A stretch of DNA of 27,528 nucleotides from Hypsibius dujardini (Eukaryota > Tardigrada > Eutardigrada > Parachela > Hypsibiidae). The stretch is taken from assembly GCA_001579985.1 (NCBI GenBank), contig LRSR01000741.1, positions 1 through 27,528 of the forward strand, written 5' to 3'. Below the pieces are notes generated by a model. It was not told where the DNA came from and ran no database searches. It saw only the letters and a list, made by a program, of their open reading frames with translations. Position numbers and translations under genes: made by a program. Position 1 is the stretch's first letter, and the number at the start of each line of letters is the position of its first letter. Positions 1 to 8,670 of the stretch are shown in pieces.

Positions 1-228
1 CCGTATTCATATGCTGAGAATGTCAAAACGATGTAAATAACCCCGATGTAGTCCTATGAATATTCAATTACACTCATTCTTTTCCCTTTCCTGAGCCTCG
101 TGATCATTAAACTTTCATCCTAGTGCTTTGCTCATGCTCAGCTGATTGACTTTCAACCCAACGCTGGATTGGTTGATTGCGGCCGTAGGTCGCTCATATG
201 TTCAAGGTATCCCTTTTTGTTCGTTTAG

Positions 229-1220
229 GTTCAAGCTACGGAAGCTTTCGTAAAGGAATCGAAAGGTCGAATTGAGAAGATTAAAGTGGATGTAAGTCGA
301 TGCGTGTTGTCCCATCTGCCCATGTGTGCCTTTGCTGATTGCTTGGACTGAGTTTGCATTCAGATTGACTTCTTGTTGCAGTTGAAGAAATGGGAGGACA
401 TGCTGCCGATTCACAAGATGACATTGGAGGAATATATTCTGGAATTCCCCGAGAATGCGGAAGGTACGTGGTTGGTTTCAGCATTTCCAATGCCCATCTT
501 ACTCTATTCGTCGTGTCCCCTGTTTGATATGCATTTTATGTGTCTCTTTATTATTACTATTGCTTGATTTTCTTCTTTCGTCAGTTCTGCGTTCTCTCTA
601 ACCTTTGTCTGTCCCTGGTTTCACCCCTTGTCTGTTACCGGTTTTACCCATTGTCTGTCCCCGGTTTTACCCCTTGTCTGTCCCTGGTTTTACCCCTTGT
701 CTGTCCCTGGTTTAACCCCTTGTCTGTCCCTGGTTTCACCCCTTGTCTGTCCCTGGTTTAACCCCTTGTCTGTCCCCGGTTTTACGCCTTGTCTGTCCCT
801 GGTTTCACCCCTTGTCTGTCCCTGGTTTTACCCCTTGTTTGTCCCTCGTTTTACCCCTTGTCTGTCCCTGGTTTCACCCCTTGTCTGTCCCTGGTTTTAC
901 CCCTTGTCTGTCCCTGGTTTCACCCCTTGTCTGTCCCTGGTTTTACCCCTTCTCTGTCCCCGCTTGTACGCATTATCTGTCCCCGGTTTCATCCCTTGTC
1001 TGTCACTGGTTTTACCCCTTGTCTGTCCCTGGTTTTCTGCGAGCGGTGCTGCTTCAACTAGTTTTGTTGTCGCCTTGCAGGCTTGGACCAGAAGAGATAC
1101 CAGACTCTGTATCCCCACGACTACGACCCTCGCTCTGGCATTATCCCCGGGGAACGCGGCAGCGGTGCGTGGAATATTGGACCCGACGCGAAGCACGAAA
1201 AATTAGACGCCCATCATTGA
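229..1220 (+). CDS. ATP5PD: ATP synthase subunit d, mitochondrial (3' exons only)
   Basis: This is the peripheral-stalk subunit d of mitochondrial F1Fo ATP synthase. Three exons are visible: 229-291, 382-463 and 1081-1220 (stop TGA 1218-1220). Phases are consistent (0, 0, then one base carried over), and donors and acceptors are GTAAGT, GTACGT and TTGCAG. The joined 94 residues contain the family's C-terminal pattern: a basic helix (SKGRIEKIKVD), then KKWEDMLPIHKMTLEEY followed by a FPE motif, matching the animal K-x-LIPFDQMTIEDLNEAFPE region. The tail is rich in Tyr, His and Pro, as in the animal YPYWPH end. The N-terminal half lies upstream of the window; a candidate exon at 142-206 fails on phase and intron length. 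Intron 3 carries a 23-bp tandem array. Identification rests on the C-terminal motif only. Confidence 0.85.
600..1040. repeat. 23-bp tandem array, about 19 copies, in ATP5PD intron
   Basis: Units resemble CTGTCCCTGGTTTTACCCC followed by TTGT, period 23 bp, with small variants (TTTAAC, TTTCAC, CCCCGG). It fills most of the last intron of the subunit d gene. Because 23 is not a multiple of 3, each forward frame reads the same 69-nt superperiod, and none contains a stop. This produces long spurious open frames that should not be called genes. Confidence 0.9.
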
Positions 1221-1517
1221 GTAGCGTGAACTAATTGTTTGCAATGGAAATTTATATGGGCACTTTTAGCCGGCCGTATGTGTGACCGTACCTTGCTGTT
1301 GCGAAACTGAACTTCTTGAGGATGAGTGTCGCTTCTGCAGCGTTTGGTTCGCTTTTGTGTGTTGGGTGTGTGTTTTAATTTGCCATCAGGCTTCAATGGT
1401 TACTTGCGGTTATTATTATGGACTGTGGCAAGAAAAAGAGTCACCGCTTGTGGAATTCTCAATGTCCGAACCAGATCGTTCTGTTGTCAGTGCCTTACCG
1501 GGTTCGGAAATGCTTTT

Positions 1518-1801
1518 GAGGCCGACGGAATTAAAACCAACTTTTACCGTCGCCCAGCAAAATGGGGTGGTCGGAGTTTGAGCCAATACGTGCAGCTGTT
1601 TCTCATATCGCTTGATTCATTGATTTAACACCAGATCACCAAAATAATTCAAAGTCACTCAATCAATCGATCAAGCTAAGACTGAATGGTCAGCGGTGGT
1701 AAAAAAACAGTTGCACGCATTGACCAAAATGGCTCAAACTCCGACAACCCTATTTTACTGGATGTCGGTAAAAATTTGGTTTTAATTCGGTCAGCCTGAG
1801 G
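1518..1801. mobile_element. Fold-back (MITE-like) inverted repeat
   Basis: The arm at 1518-1602 and the reverse complement of 1704-1801 share a long imperfect match. Common blocks include GAATTAAAACCAA, the CTTTTACCG/TTTTTACCG block, GTCGGAGTTTGAGCCA and GTGCA(A/G)CTGTTT. The two arms flank a roughly 100-bp spacer. No transposase is seen and no target-site duplication is obvious. It lies in the gene-poor stretch after ATP5PD. Confidence 0.6.
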
Positions 1802-1957
1802 TTTTTGCCACGTGTATAGGTAGGTAAGTCGTAAAACGCGGACAGTTATCGGGCAGTCTGGCTGTAATTGATTGTGCGCCGAGCGTTGATTGAAAGACTG
1901 ACTTAGTTCTCCTGTCTGATGAAAGTACATTATCAACGCTCATTACTAGTATTGCAG

Positions 1958-2152
1958 GCTCTGAGGATGTGGTATGGAAATTTGGGCTCGTCTCCCATCT
2001 ATTCAAATGAACGGGCATTATCGAAGCTCTCCTGATGGAGTATGGCATGGAGTTGGTTCGAGTTGGCAAAATCGATGGCAAGCCGGTGCCGCAATCCCAC
2101 CATGAGCTAGAGCGGGGACGGGTCTTTTTCACTTGTCGTTTTAAATTTATTG
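1958..2152 (+). pseudogene. Possible orphan exon with in-frame TGA
   Basis: A TTGCAG acceptor (ending 1957) and a GTACGT donor (2153) bound a stretch with protein-like codons, including the run EYGMELVRVGKIDGKPVPQS. The same frame carries a TGA at 2008-2010. If translation starts at ATG 2035 this could be a first exon instead. I do not recognise the product and found no partner exons. It may be a decayed exon or chance. The rest of 1221-2778 shows only the fold-back at 1518-1801 and GACA repeats. Confidence 0.2.
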
Positions 2153-2199
2153 GTACGTTAGCTTTGATTTTTTCAAGTGGTGTTGCGACCGAAATTCAG

Positions 2200-2495
2200 G
2201 CAGCCAGACAAACGACAGACAGACAGAACAAACACCCAGGCAGACCGACCGACCGATCGACCTTCAAGAAGACAGACACAGACGGACAGCGGGTCCAGAA
2301 GAGATGTCTGCTTCGGTCTGACGCTCGCTTGTTTTTTTTATCCTTAGCTCTACTGCCTCCTTATCTTGGGTCCTGTTTAGAAAGCTGTCTCTCTGTAAAG
2401 TATCTGATGTTTAATACCCACCCACTGCACCGTCGACTTGAATTGTCTGTGTTTCATGCCTCGCACTCTCAATTGAAGCTAGTACACGTCGGTAA

Positions 2496-2538
<43 letters not shown>

Positions 2539-2540
2539 TC
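2200..2540. repeat. GACA-type microsatellite patches
   Basis: There are degenerate GACA/GACC repeats around 2205-2290 and a clean (GACA)n run at about 2496-2538. They lie in the spacer between ATP5PD and the 3' end of the DGCR8 gene. Confidence 0.85.
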
Positions 2541-2778
2541 TTCTCATCTTTAAATCACCGTATTAAACAAAGTACTCCACAGAAAAGACAAACGATAGAT
2601 GATAAATATATTGATACTTGAACTGTGAAGCGACCTCAAACCGAGAAACAACATACCGGTACAAACCGATTGTAAAACACCACAACCAAGCGAGAAACGT
2701 AAATTTTTGAAAGAAACCGGAGAAACCAACGACATAGACATGGACACGCGTCAATGCACCACCGGAACACATTTCACC

Positions 2779-4156
2779 TCACGTATAACGAATACTACTC
2801 AACGCACCGGGACACACCGGTAGGACCTTATGCATCTCCTCCCGGAGCTTCTCCATCAACGCCCAATTGGGCTCCCGCTCCACCACCGACGGTCCGGCCA
2901 CCGTCGCGTAGATGGACCGGTCCTGCTCACGCCGCTGCTGAATCCGCGCCGTATACTCCGCCCCGTACAGCCGCAGCACGTCCACATACCGGGGCAGCTC
3001 CGGATGCATCTGCTTCAGTATGCGCTGCGCACACAGAAACTTGGCCTTCAACGGCTCCCCCATGATCACGCTGGCCGTGTACGGGCCCGCCGTCATGGTA
3101 TACTCGTTCTCGTACTCGGACAGTCGACGTGCCGTCATGGCCATTCGCGAGCGGACTAACGAGACATTCCTCCGGTCCAGGCAGCACAACGCCCGCAGCA
3201 GCGCCTCACTCGGGTTCACCATGCCGGCTTGGAAGGCCAGCTCGGAAACGCGAAAGTCATCCACGGACATGTCACCGAATACCTCCGCCTCGTGCGACTG
3301 CTTCACCACACCGGGGGAAGACTCGGCTGTCGTCTTCGCTAGGACGTCCCGCAGTTCGGGCGCCAGTTTCAGCAGAAGCGAACCCGCCGCTTCGTCTTTG
3401 GCGGCCTTTTTCGTCGAGCCCGCGCCCGCGGAGACCTCCTGACCGTCGAGCAGAATGATCACTTCATGGGTGTGGGTCGTGTCGAGGGGCTGGCGGAACT
3501 CGTAGACCGGCAGCAGACGACGCGTTCGCTGGAGGTAGTCTTGCAGCATGCTGACGTGAGACTTGGAGAGGTTCAGCTGAACGCGCATCTCGCCGGTGCC
3601 GTCGTGACTGGGCCGTGTGAAAGAGATGATTTGACCGCGTTGAGCGGATGCTGCCGACTTCTTTGAGTGTGCCGGTGGCGGTGGCTGTAAGCTGAGTCGT
3701 TGTGCTTTACCGCCATCAGGTCGGCGGTCCTGTTTGGAACGCACCACGGAACACTGGAAGGTGAAGCGCCCGCTGCAGTAGTCGCGCAGTTCGTCCGGTG
3801 TCAGGCAGGCTGGATAATCGGGTGCCGAGACGCTGGAAACCGTTCCACAGCCTCCGGATGAATTGGATGAAAACCCCGCATCGAGTGTGAAAGAGTTCTG
3901 TAATGAGTTTAGTTAGGAAACCATATTGAAGTTGGCCTGTCATTTGGCATGGCTGACCGACAAAGAAACCTACAAATGATCTGACAGAAACAACGACAAG
4001 GGCTTCTAGTGTAAGCAGGTAAAATCTTATACAGGCAAATCGTCAAAGACATCTCTCCGCATCCTAGGTCGATAACCAGCTGAGATCGGCACTGACATGT
4101 ATAACTTGGGACAGCCAGACAGGAAAGCAGCCAGCCAGACAGCCAGACAGCCAGCC

Positions 4157-4196
<40 letters not shown>

Positions 4197-4898
4197 GGAG
4201 GGAAAAGACTATACCTCGACGATAGGATTAGTTCCTCCATCACCCTGAGAAACGGAACGATTCTCCCTGTTCCGCCCACTGAAACATGGAACCGCATCCA
4301 TAGGCACAGCATGACTATGAGGCGTTGCGTTTCCCGTTGGCTGACCCGGCGGAACATCATCCAAGGCATACGGCTTTCCGAAGGTCAGCACCCGGGTCGG
4401 CTGGTGGAAGAACACCGGAAGGCCGCTCTCGTGCGTCAAGACCGTCCAACCTTCCGGCAGCTTCTGGCCCAGTCGCTGCAACTCCCCTCCATCCAGCAAT
4501 CTGTACTTCCGTCTGCAAACTGTTGTCCCCGCGGTGTCATCATCCCCGTGTGCTGGAGCAAAAACAACCGTGCTGGAAGCTCCGACCTCATCAGCGACGT
4601 CTTTAATTTCTCCTTTCTCAAACTGGCTGGCTTCCACGGGTGGCAGCTGGACGTTTGAACCGGGATTTGAGGAGCCAGGAGGAGACGAAAGCGTGGTGTC
4701 GGTCGGGGATGAGTAAATGGAGAGACCGTTGTCATCATCGTCGCTGTAATCTTCATCGAACACTTGGAGGTACTCACTCAGAGCTGCCTCGGGGAGGCCG
4801 CCGAACTGTTGGCCGTCGCTGGTATTGGGTACGCCGAGAAGGTCGTTGAGATTCCACGCTCCAAAATGCGGGTAACAGCCGTCGAATTGGCCGGCCAT
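2779..4898 (-). CDS. DGCR8: DGCR8/Pasha, Microprocessor RNA-binding subunit
   Basis: DGCR8/Pasha is the partner of Drosha in nuclear primary-miRNA cleavage. There are two exons on the minus strand: 4898-4215 (ATG 4896-4898) and 3897-2779 (stop 2779-2781), joined in phase 0 with donor GTATAG and acceptor TTACAG; 600 codons. Visible in order: an acidic, Ser-rich N-terminus; a WW-like dimerisation motif at residues 147-180 (LPEGW...SGLPV...TRVLTFGKPY), matching the animal LPEGW...SGLPVYLH...TRVVTWSRPY; a Pro204-Cys205 dipeptide at the place of the animal heme-ligating Pro-Cys; a segment like the animal EEFRSYLEKRFDFE; a first dsRBD at about 339-408 (PVYEF, STKKAAKDEAA); a second dsRBD at about 442-527; and a C-terminal helix at about 572-586 (PNWALMEKLREEMHKV), matching the Drosha-binding tail. 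The architecture is the family's full set, with a slightly shorter protein than in vertebrates. A possible 5' non-coding exon lies upstream (acceptor TTTCTCAG just before the ATG). Head-to-head with the RING/B-box gene. Confidence 0.93.
4100..4193. repeat. CAGC/GACA microsatellite in the DGCR8 intron
   Basis: (CAGA/GCCA)n grades into (GACA)n inside the single DGCR8 intron (3898-4214). The spliced-out RNA would carry TGTC repeats. Confidence 0.85.
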
Positions 4899-5606
4899 TT
4901 TCGTCTGAGAAAAATAATGGATTCACGGCATGTAGAAATGAGTAACTACTGCATTGCGGATGCTTGAAATGGATCATATTTACCGGCCGGCCCGCGTCAG
5001 GCTGCTCTCCTCGTCGATCGAGTCGATCCGATTGGTTTCTAAACGAAAAGTCTCATTATAGCGCGCTGTTGAAATATCTTACTTAAATTCAACAGCTTGC
5101 CTTGCCGATTTCGCTGTCACTCGAAATTTAGAGTTTCGGAATCGAGCATCGAGAGAAGGAGCAACCGAGCCTGTGCCCCGAGCAAGAGAAACAATCGAAT
5201 GTCAACAAATCAAACCGTTCCAATCAAGCTCGATCAAGCAATCAATTGTTTCCCCTCGCTGCGAGAGTCTCTCATCAAATTCCGAGTCGACTCACGGGGA
5301 CTCAGCTCGGACTGATTTCCAGGTGATTCTCAAAGCTCGATCAAGCAATCAATTGTTTCCCCTCGCTGCGAGAGTCTCTCATCAAATTCAGAGTCGACTC
5401 ACGGGGACTCAGCTCGGACTGATTCCAGGTGATTCTCAAAGCTCGATCAAGCAATCAATTGTTTCCCCTCGCTGCGAGAGTCTCTCATCTGATTCAGAGT
5501 CGACTCACGGGGACTCAGCTCGGACTGATTTCCAGGTGATTCTCATCATCAACCCATTCCCATGCCAGAGATTTTCAATTTCAACAGGAACTGAACTTAC
5601 TCCACG
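4899..5606. promoter_or_regulatory. Head-to-head intergenic region, DGCR8 / RBCC gene
   Basis: This 708-bp region lies between the two start codons, so both promoters should be here. On the minus strand, TTTCTCAG just 5' of the DGCR8 ATG and a GTAAAT donor near 4981 suggest a 5'-UTR intron. On the plus strand, TTTCAACAG just before ATG 5607 suggests the same for the RBCC gene. The middle is filled by the 107-bp repeats described separately. No TATA box is convincing. Confidence 0.45.
5220..5545. repeat. Three tandem copies of a 106-107-bp unit
   Basis: Copies begin at about 5227, 5334 and 5440 (shared start AGCTCGATCAAGCAATCAAT) and are nearly identical. Each contains the perfect palindrome GAGTCGACTC, except copy 1 where the preceding base differs, plus the short inverted pair CTCGC-TG-CGAG. 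The array is centred between two divergent genes, which makes it a candidate regulatory or nucleosome-positioning array. Confidence 0.9.
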
Positions 5607-6779
5607 ATGGTCATCAATATGGCAAACGAAATTCAAGCTTCCCCAGCGTCGAATTCAGCTCCGGATACATTGTCCGCGCAACCGATGAGTCCCTTTTCCT
5701 GTCCTGGCTGCATGTACGACATCTTTGGACCTTTTTGTGATTCTCATTTAACAATGGCAGTGACAGTACAGGAAACGGTTGCGGTCGATTGATTGATTGA
5801 TTGGTCAATTCTGATTTCCGCCATTTATTTCATTCTGTCATCATTAACAACCCTTCCAATTGTTTTGGCCATTGGCATCCGTATTGTTTCGTACATAATT
5901 TGCGGGCTTCATCGTTGAAAGTTTCCATTAAACCCAATCCCCCCGTTGGCCATTGAATTGAAGCCTTCACATTGGTTGCGCTCTCTTTTACACGTATCAG
6001 CTGACCGATCCCTTTTTCTGTTTTGAATCTGAGTGTACTGCAGATGTTTTCGCTTAAAAAGATCGGCTCATCGAATGATTGGCTGAACGTTATGGTGCTG
6101 CGAAGTTAGTCAGCAATTGATATCCTGCAATTGATTGATGGATTGATTAGTTGTATCGGTTCATCGCAGGATCGATTGATTGATTGATTGATGGATTGAC
6201 TAGTTGTATCGGTTCATCGCAGGGTTGATTGATTGATTGGTGGTGCGGTCATTTCAGGCAGCCTTATGGATATCGTGCTCGCGACCGTTCGGACTGGACC
6301 GTCCCGCTCATCATGAAGCATTGCAACCACAACATGTGTCTCGGATGTGTCGACCGGAGAATCTACGAGGCGGAGCACCCGATGCCGGATCCCAATGCCG
6401 ACGAGGACGTTCCCCTGCCGCTCCCCAGCAGCCTGTTCAAGTGCGCCCAATGCAAGCAGCCGCAGACGACCAAAGTGCTGGGTGAGCTCTACCGGAAGGA
6501 TCGGCCATTGATCGAGGTGGAGATCATGCGATTCTACCCCGTAGACGTCGGTTTGATCGGTTGGCTGGTGGTTCGGGACAGCGAGAAGTACGTGGCGGAG
6601 AGTGAAGAGGTGCCGGTGTCGGTCCGGCACCGGGAACTGCAGCCGGTGAGGGTGGACTTTCCCAATGCTTTCGAGCGATGTCAGCGAGGTAATTAGCAGT
6701 TGAGGAGATTTTTTCAAACTATGGCTATATGTTCTAGTGATATACGAACGAGTACAGGCAGGCAGCCAGGCAGCCAGCC

Positions 6780-6816
<37 letters not shown>

Positions 6817-7782
6817 GGCAAGCTCAGTCTTAAACTAGAATTTGAGGTAAAGTGACTGTTAGATCAAGTTTTGCTTTGCAAATTTCGCTGTTTTTGAACA
6901 GAAACGAAAACCAATGGTCCGCCCTGCACTTCCTGCCACCGATCCTGCTCCCGTGTGCAGTGTCCAATCTGCCGTGGGACCTTTTGCATCGATTGTATGG
7001 ACCAGCACGACCCGGCCTGCTACCGGGGTAGGACCGTCCCGCATTACAACTACTTCAACTACAATGGCGTCCTTCTCGACGTCCCCGGCAGATGCAGTGT
7101 TCATAACGGCGCTGAGCTCACGTACTTGGCTACCGACACGGGCCAACAGTGCTGCATCGAGTGCGCCGATAGCCGGACCGGCGGCCACGTGGTGGACCAG
7201 TTGCAGTGGAACACTGGCACCTTACAGAACCTTCCTCTCACCACCCGATTCAGCGGTGAAGTCATCCAACGGACCCTGGCATCGTTGAACTTGATCGATA
7301 CCGCCACCGCTCGTTTGCAGGAGGCGTATGTGGACGATTCCGACGGCTACTTCCTCTACTTCTCCAAGCTGAAATCCAGCCTGACCAACCTCTGTGCGGA
7401 CGCAGTGCAGCGATTGGCGATATGTGACGGCAAGCGAATCGGCTTTCTGCAGGCAACCCGGAACGCACTGGAGGTGCAGCTCGCCCGGTTGCGGTGTTTA
7501 GAGCGAAGGGTGCGCTACTTCACCCAGCAAGGCGAGATGGCTGACGTCGTGGGCCTCGAAGCGGAATTGAATGGTATTTGTCTAGAGGTGGCCAAGTATG
7601 GCCGGTGGGATCCGGAGCTGTTGAGGCAGGGCCGGTTGCCCACGGAAGTGTTGGAGGGGATGATGGTCACGGGGGATATGGTGGGTGATCTGCGGAGCCT
7701 TCTGGATGTGGTGGATATCGCGGTAGGCATTACGGATTTGGACATCAAACAGCAGCTGGATTTGAAGCTAAGAGACGAATGA
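5607..7782 (+). CDS. RING/B-box (TRIM/RBCC-like) protein
   Basis: Three exons, 5607-5713, 6258-6688 and 6902-7782 (stop 7780-7782), give 472 aa. Phases fit exactly (AT|G, then G|AA). A complete C3HC4 RING is assembled across exons 1 and 2: Cys32, Cys35, Cys58, His60, Cys63, Cys66, Cys98, Cys101. Exon 3 adds a Cys-rich B-box-1-like cluster (Cys188 to Cys219) and a B-box-2-like cluster (Cys244, His247, Cys264, Cys267, His275), followed by a long helical region to the C-terminus. This is the RING-B-box-helical order of TRIM proteins, so an E3 ubiquitin ligase role is likely by family. No SPRY, NHL or filamin domain follows. The second B-box lacks one usual His. An alternative in-frame start is ATG 5619. 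Divergent from DGCR8. Confidence 0.82.
6129..6240. repeat. Two copies of a roughly 53-bp unit with GATT runs
   Basis: The segment ending TTGTATCGGTTCATCGCAGG occurs twice (about 6131-6170 and 6184-6223), each introduced by (TTGA)n/(GATT)n. It lies in RBCC intron 1 (5714-6257). Apart from this, the intron shows no feature I can support. Confidence 0.8.
6754..6820. repeat. CAGG/GACA microsatellite in RBCC intron 2
   Basis: (GGCA)n grades into about eleven GACA units within the intron at 6689-6901. Confidence 0.9.
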
Positions 7783-7892
7783 TGCGACTTATTCCTATTC
7801 TAACTTCCTTTTTTATTGACTGACTTAGTGAGTTTCTTGATGGCATAGTTCTACGACTCTCGGTTTATAGAGTATTGCATTGGTGCAGTAGC

Positions 7893-8128
7893 CTTTAGGA
7901 ATCGGCTGACCGTTCCTGTAGGAATCGGCGGACCGTTCCTGTAGGAATCGGCGAACCGTTCCTGTAGGAATTGGCGGACCGTTTCTGTAGGAATCGGCGG
8001 ACCGTTCCTTTAGAAATCGGCGAACCGTTCCTGTAGGAATCGGCGGACCGTTCCTGTAGGAATTGGCGAACCGTTCCTGTAGGAATTGGCGGACCGTTCC
8101 TGTAGGAATCGGCGGACCGTTCCTGTAT
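7893..8128. repeat. 23-bp tandem array, 10 copies
   Basis: Units resemble TGTAGGAATCGGCGGACCG followed by TTCC, period 23 bp. Variants alternate between GGACCG and GAACCG and between ATCGG and ATTGG. Each unit starts GGAA and ends TTCC and is weakly self-complementary. The array fills the spacer between the convergent 3' ends of the RBCC gene and ZMYND12. The long minus-strand open frame across it is an artefact of the repeat. Confidence 0.92.
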
Positions 8129-8207
8129 TTTTGTTCTGGATTTGCAATAACTTTTTTCACTTTTCTCAGCTCTGGTTAAAGTCTCTGCTTTGAATGTTCT
8201 GCTTTAA

Positions 8208-8635
8208 TCAAATCAGCCCGATCCGGCGCAAGTGGGACTTGCGATTGATGTGAGCAGAGTCCTGTTCGACTTTGATCTCCTCCTTGTACTGTTTGATTTT
8301 TCTGACGATTTTCTGCAACGTGTATCCGAGTTCGTCCTCCTCATTCGGCATGTCCGGCGCGTCAAACTTCACCGAATCCCCATGCCAGATGGGTCGGTTC
8401 GGTCCGGCGCATTGCATGTCGACGATTGGGTCGTTGTCCGCGGTACTGATGACCTCGGGCGCCTTGCTCACTATCTGGACGGGTGTGCGGTGAATGATAT
8501 GCTTTTGTAGCATTCCCAGTATCGACTGCATCTCTCGAAATTCTGATTGCCGTTCAACCGGTGTGATTGCCAAGGCGTCAATGTAGACGTCGCTTGCCTA
8601 TGTCATGGGAGAAATTGTTCTAGGACTATTCGTCA

Positions 8636-8670
<35 letters not shown>

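Noticed and set aside
142-206. Extra upstream exon of ATP5PD containing AGLVD, as in the animal protein
   Set aside because: The phase needed to join the next exon gives an immediate TGA, and the implied intron (207-228) would be only 22 nt.
628-1206. Long open frames encoding Pro/Leu/Val/Cys-rich repeats
   Set aside because: They are readings of the 23-bp tandem array in an intron; all three frames are open for the same reason.
7893-8128. CRISPR-like array
   Set aside because: Units are contiguous 23-bp tandem repeats with no spacers, in a eukaryotic intergenic region.
7825-8160. Minus-strand 111-residue frame with GPPIPTGTVRRF repeats
   Set aside because: Product of the 23-bp array; no splice sites or start context, and the same peptide arises in any frame.
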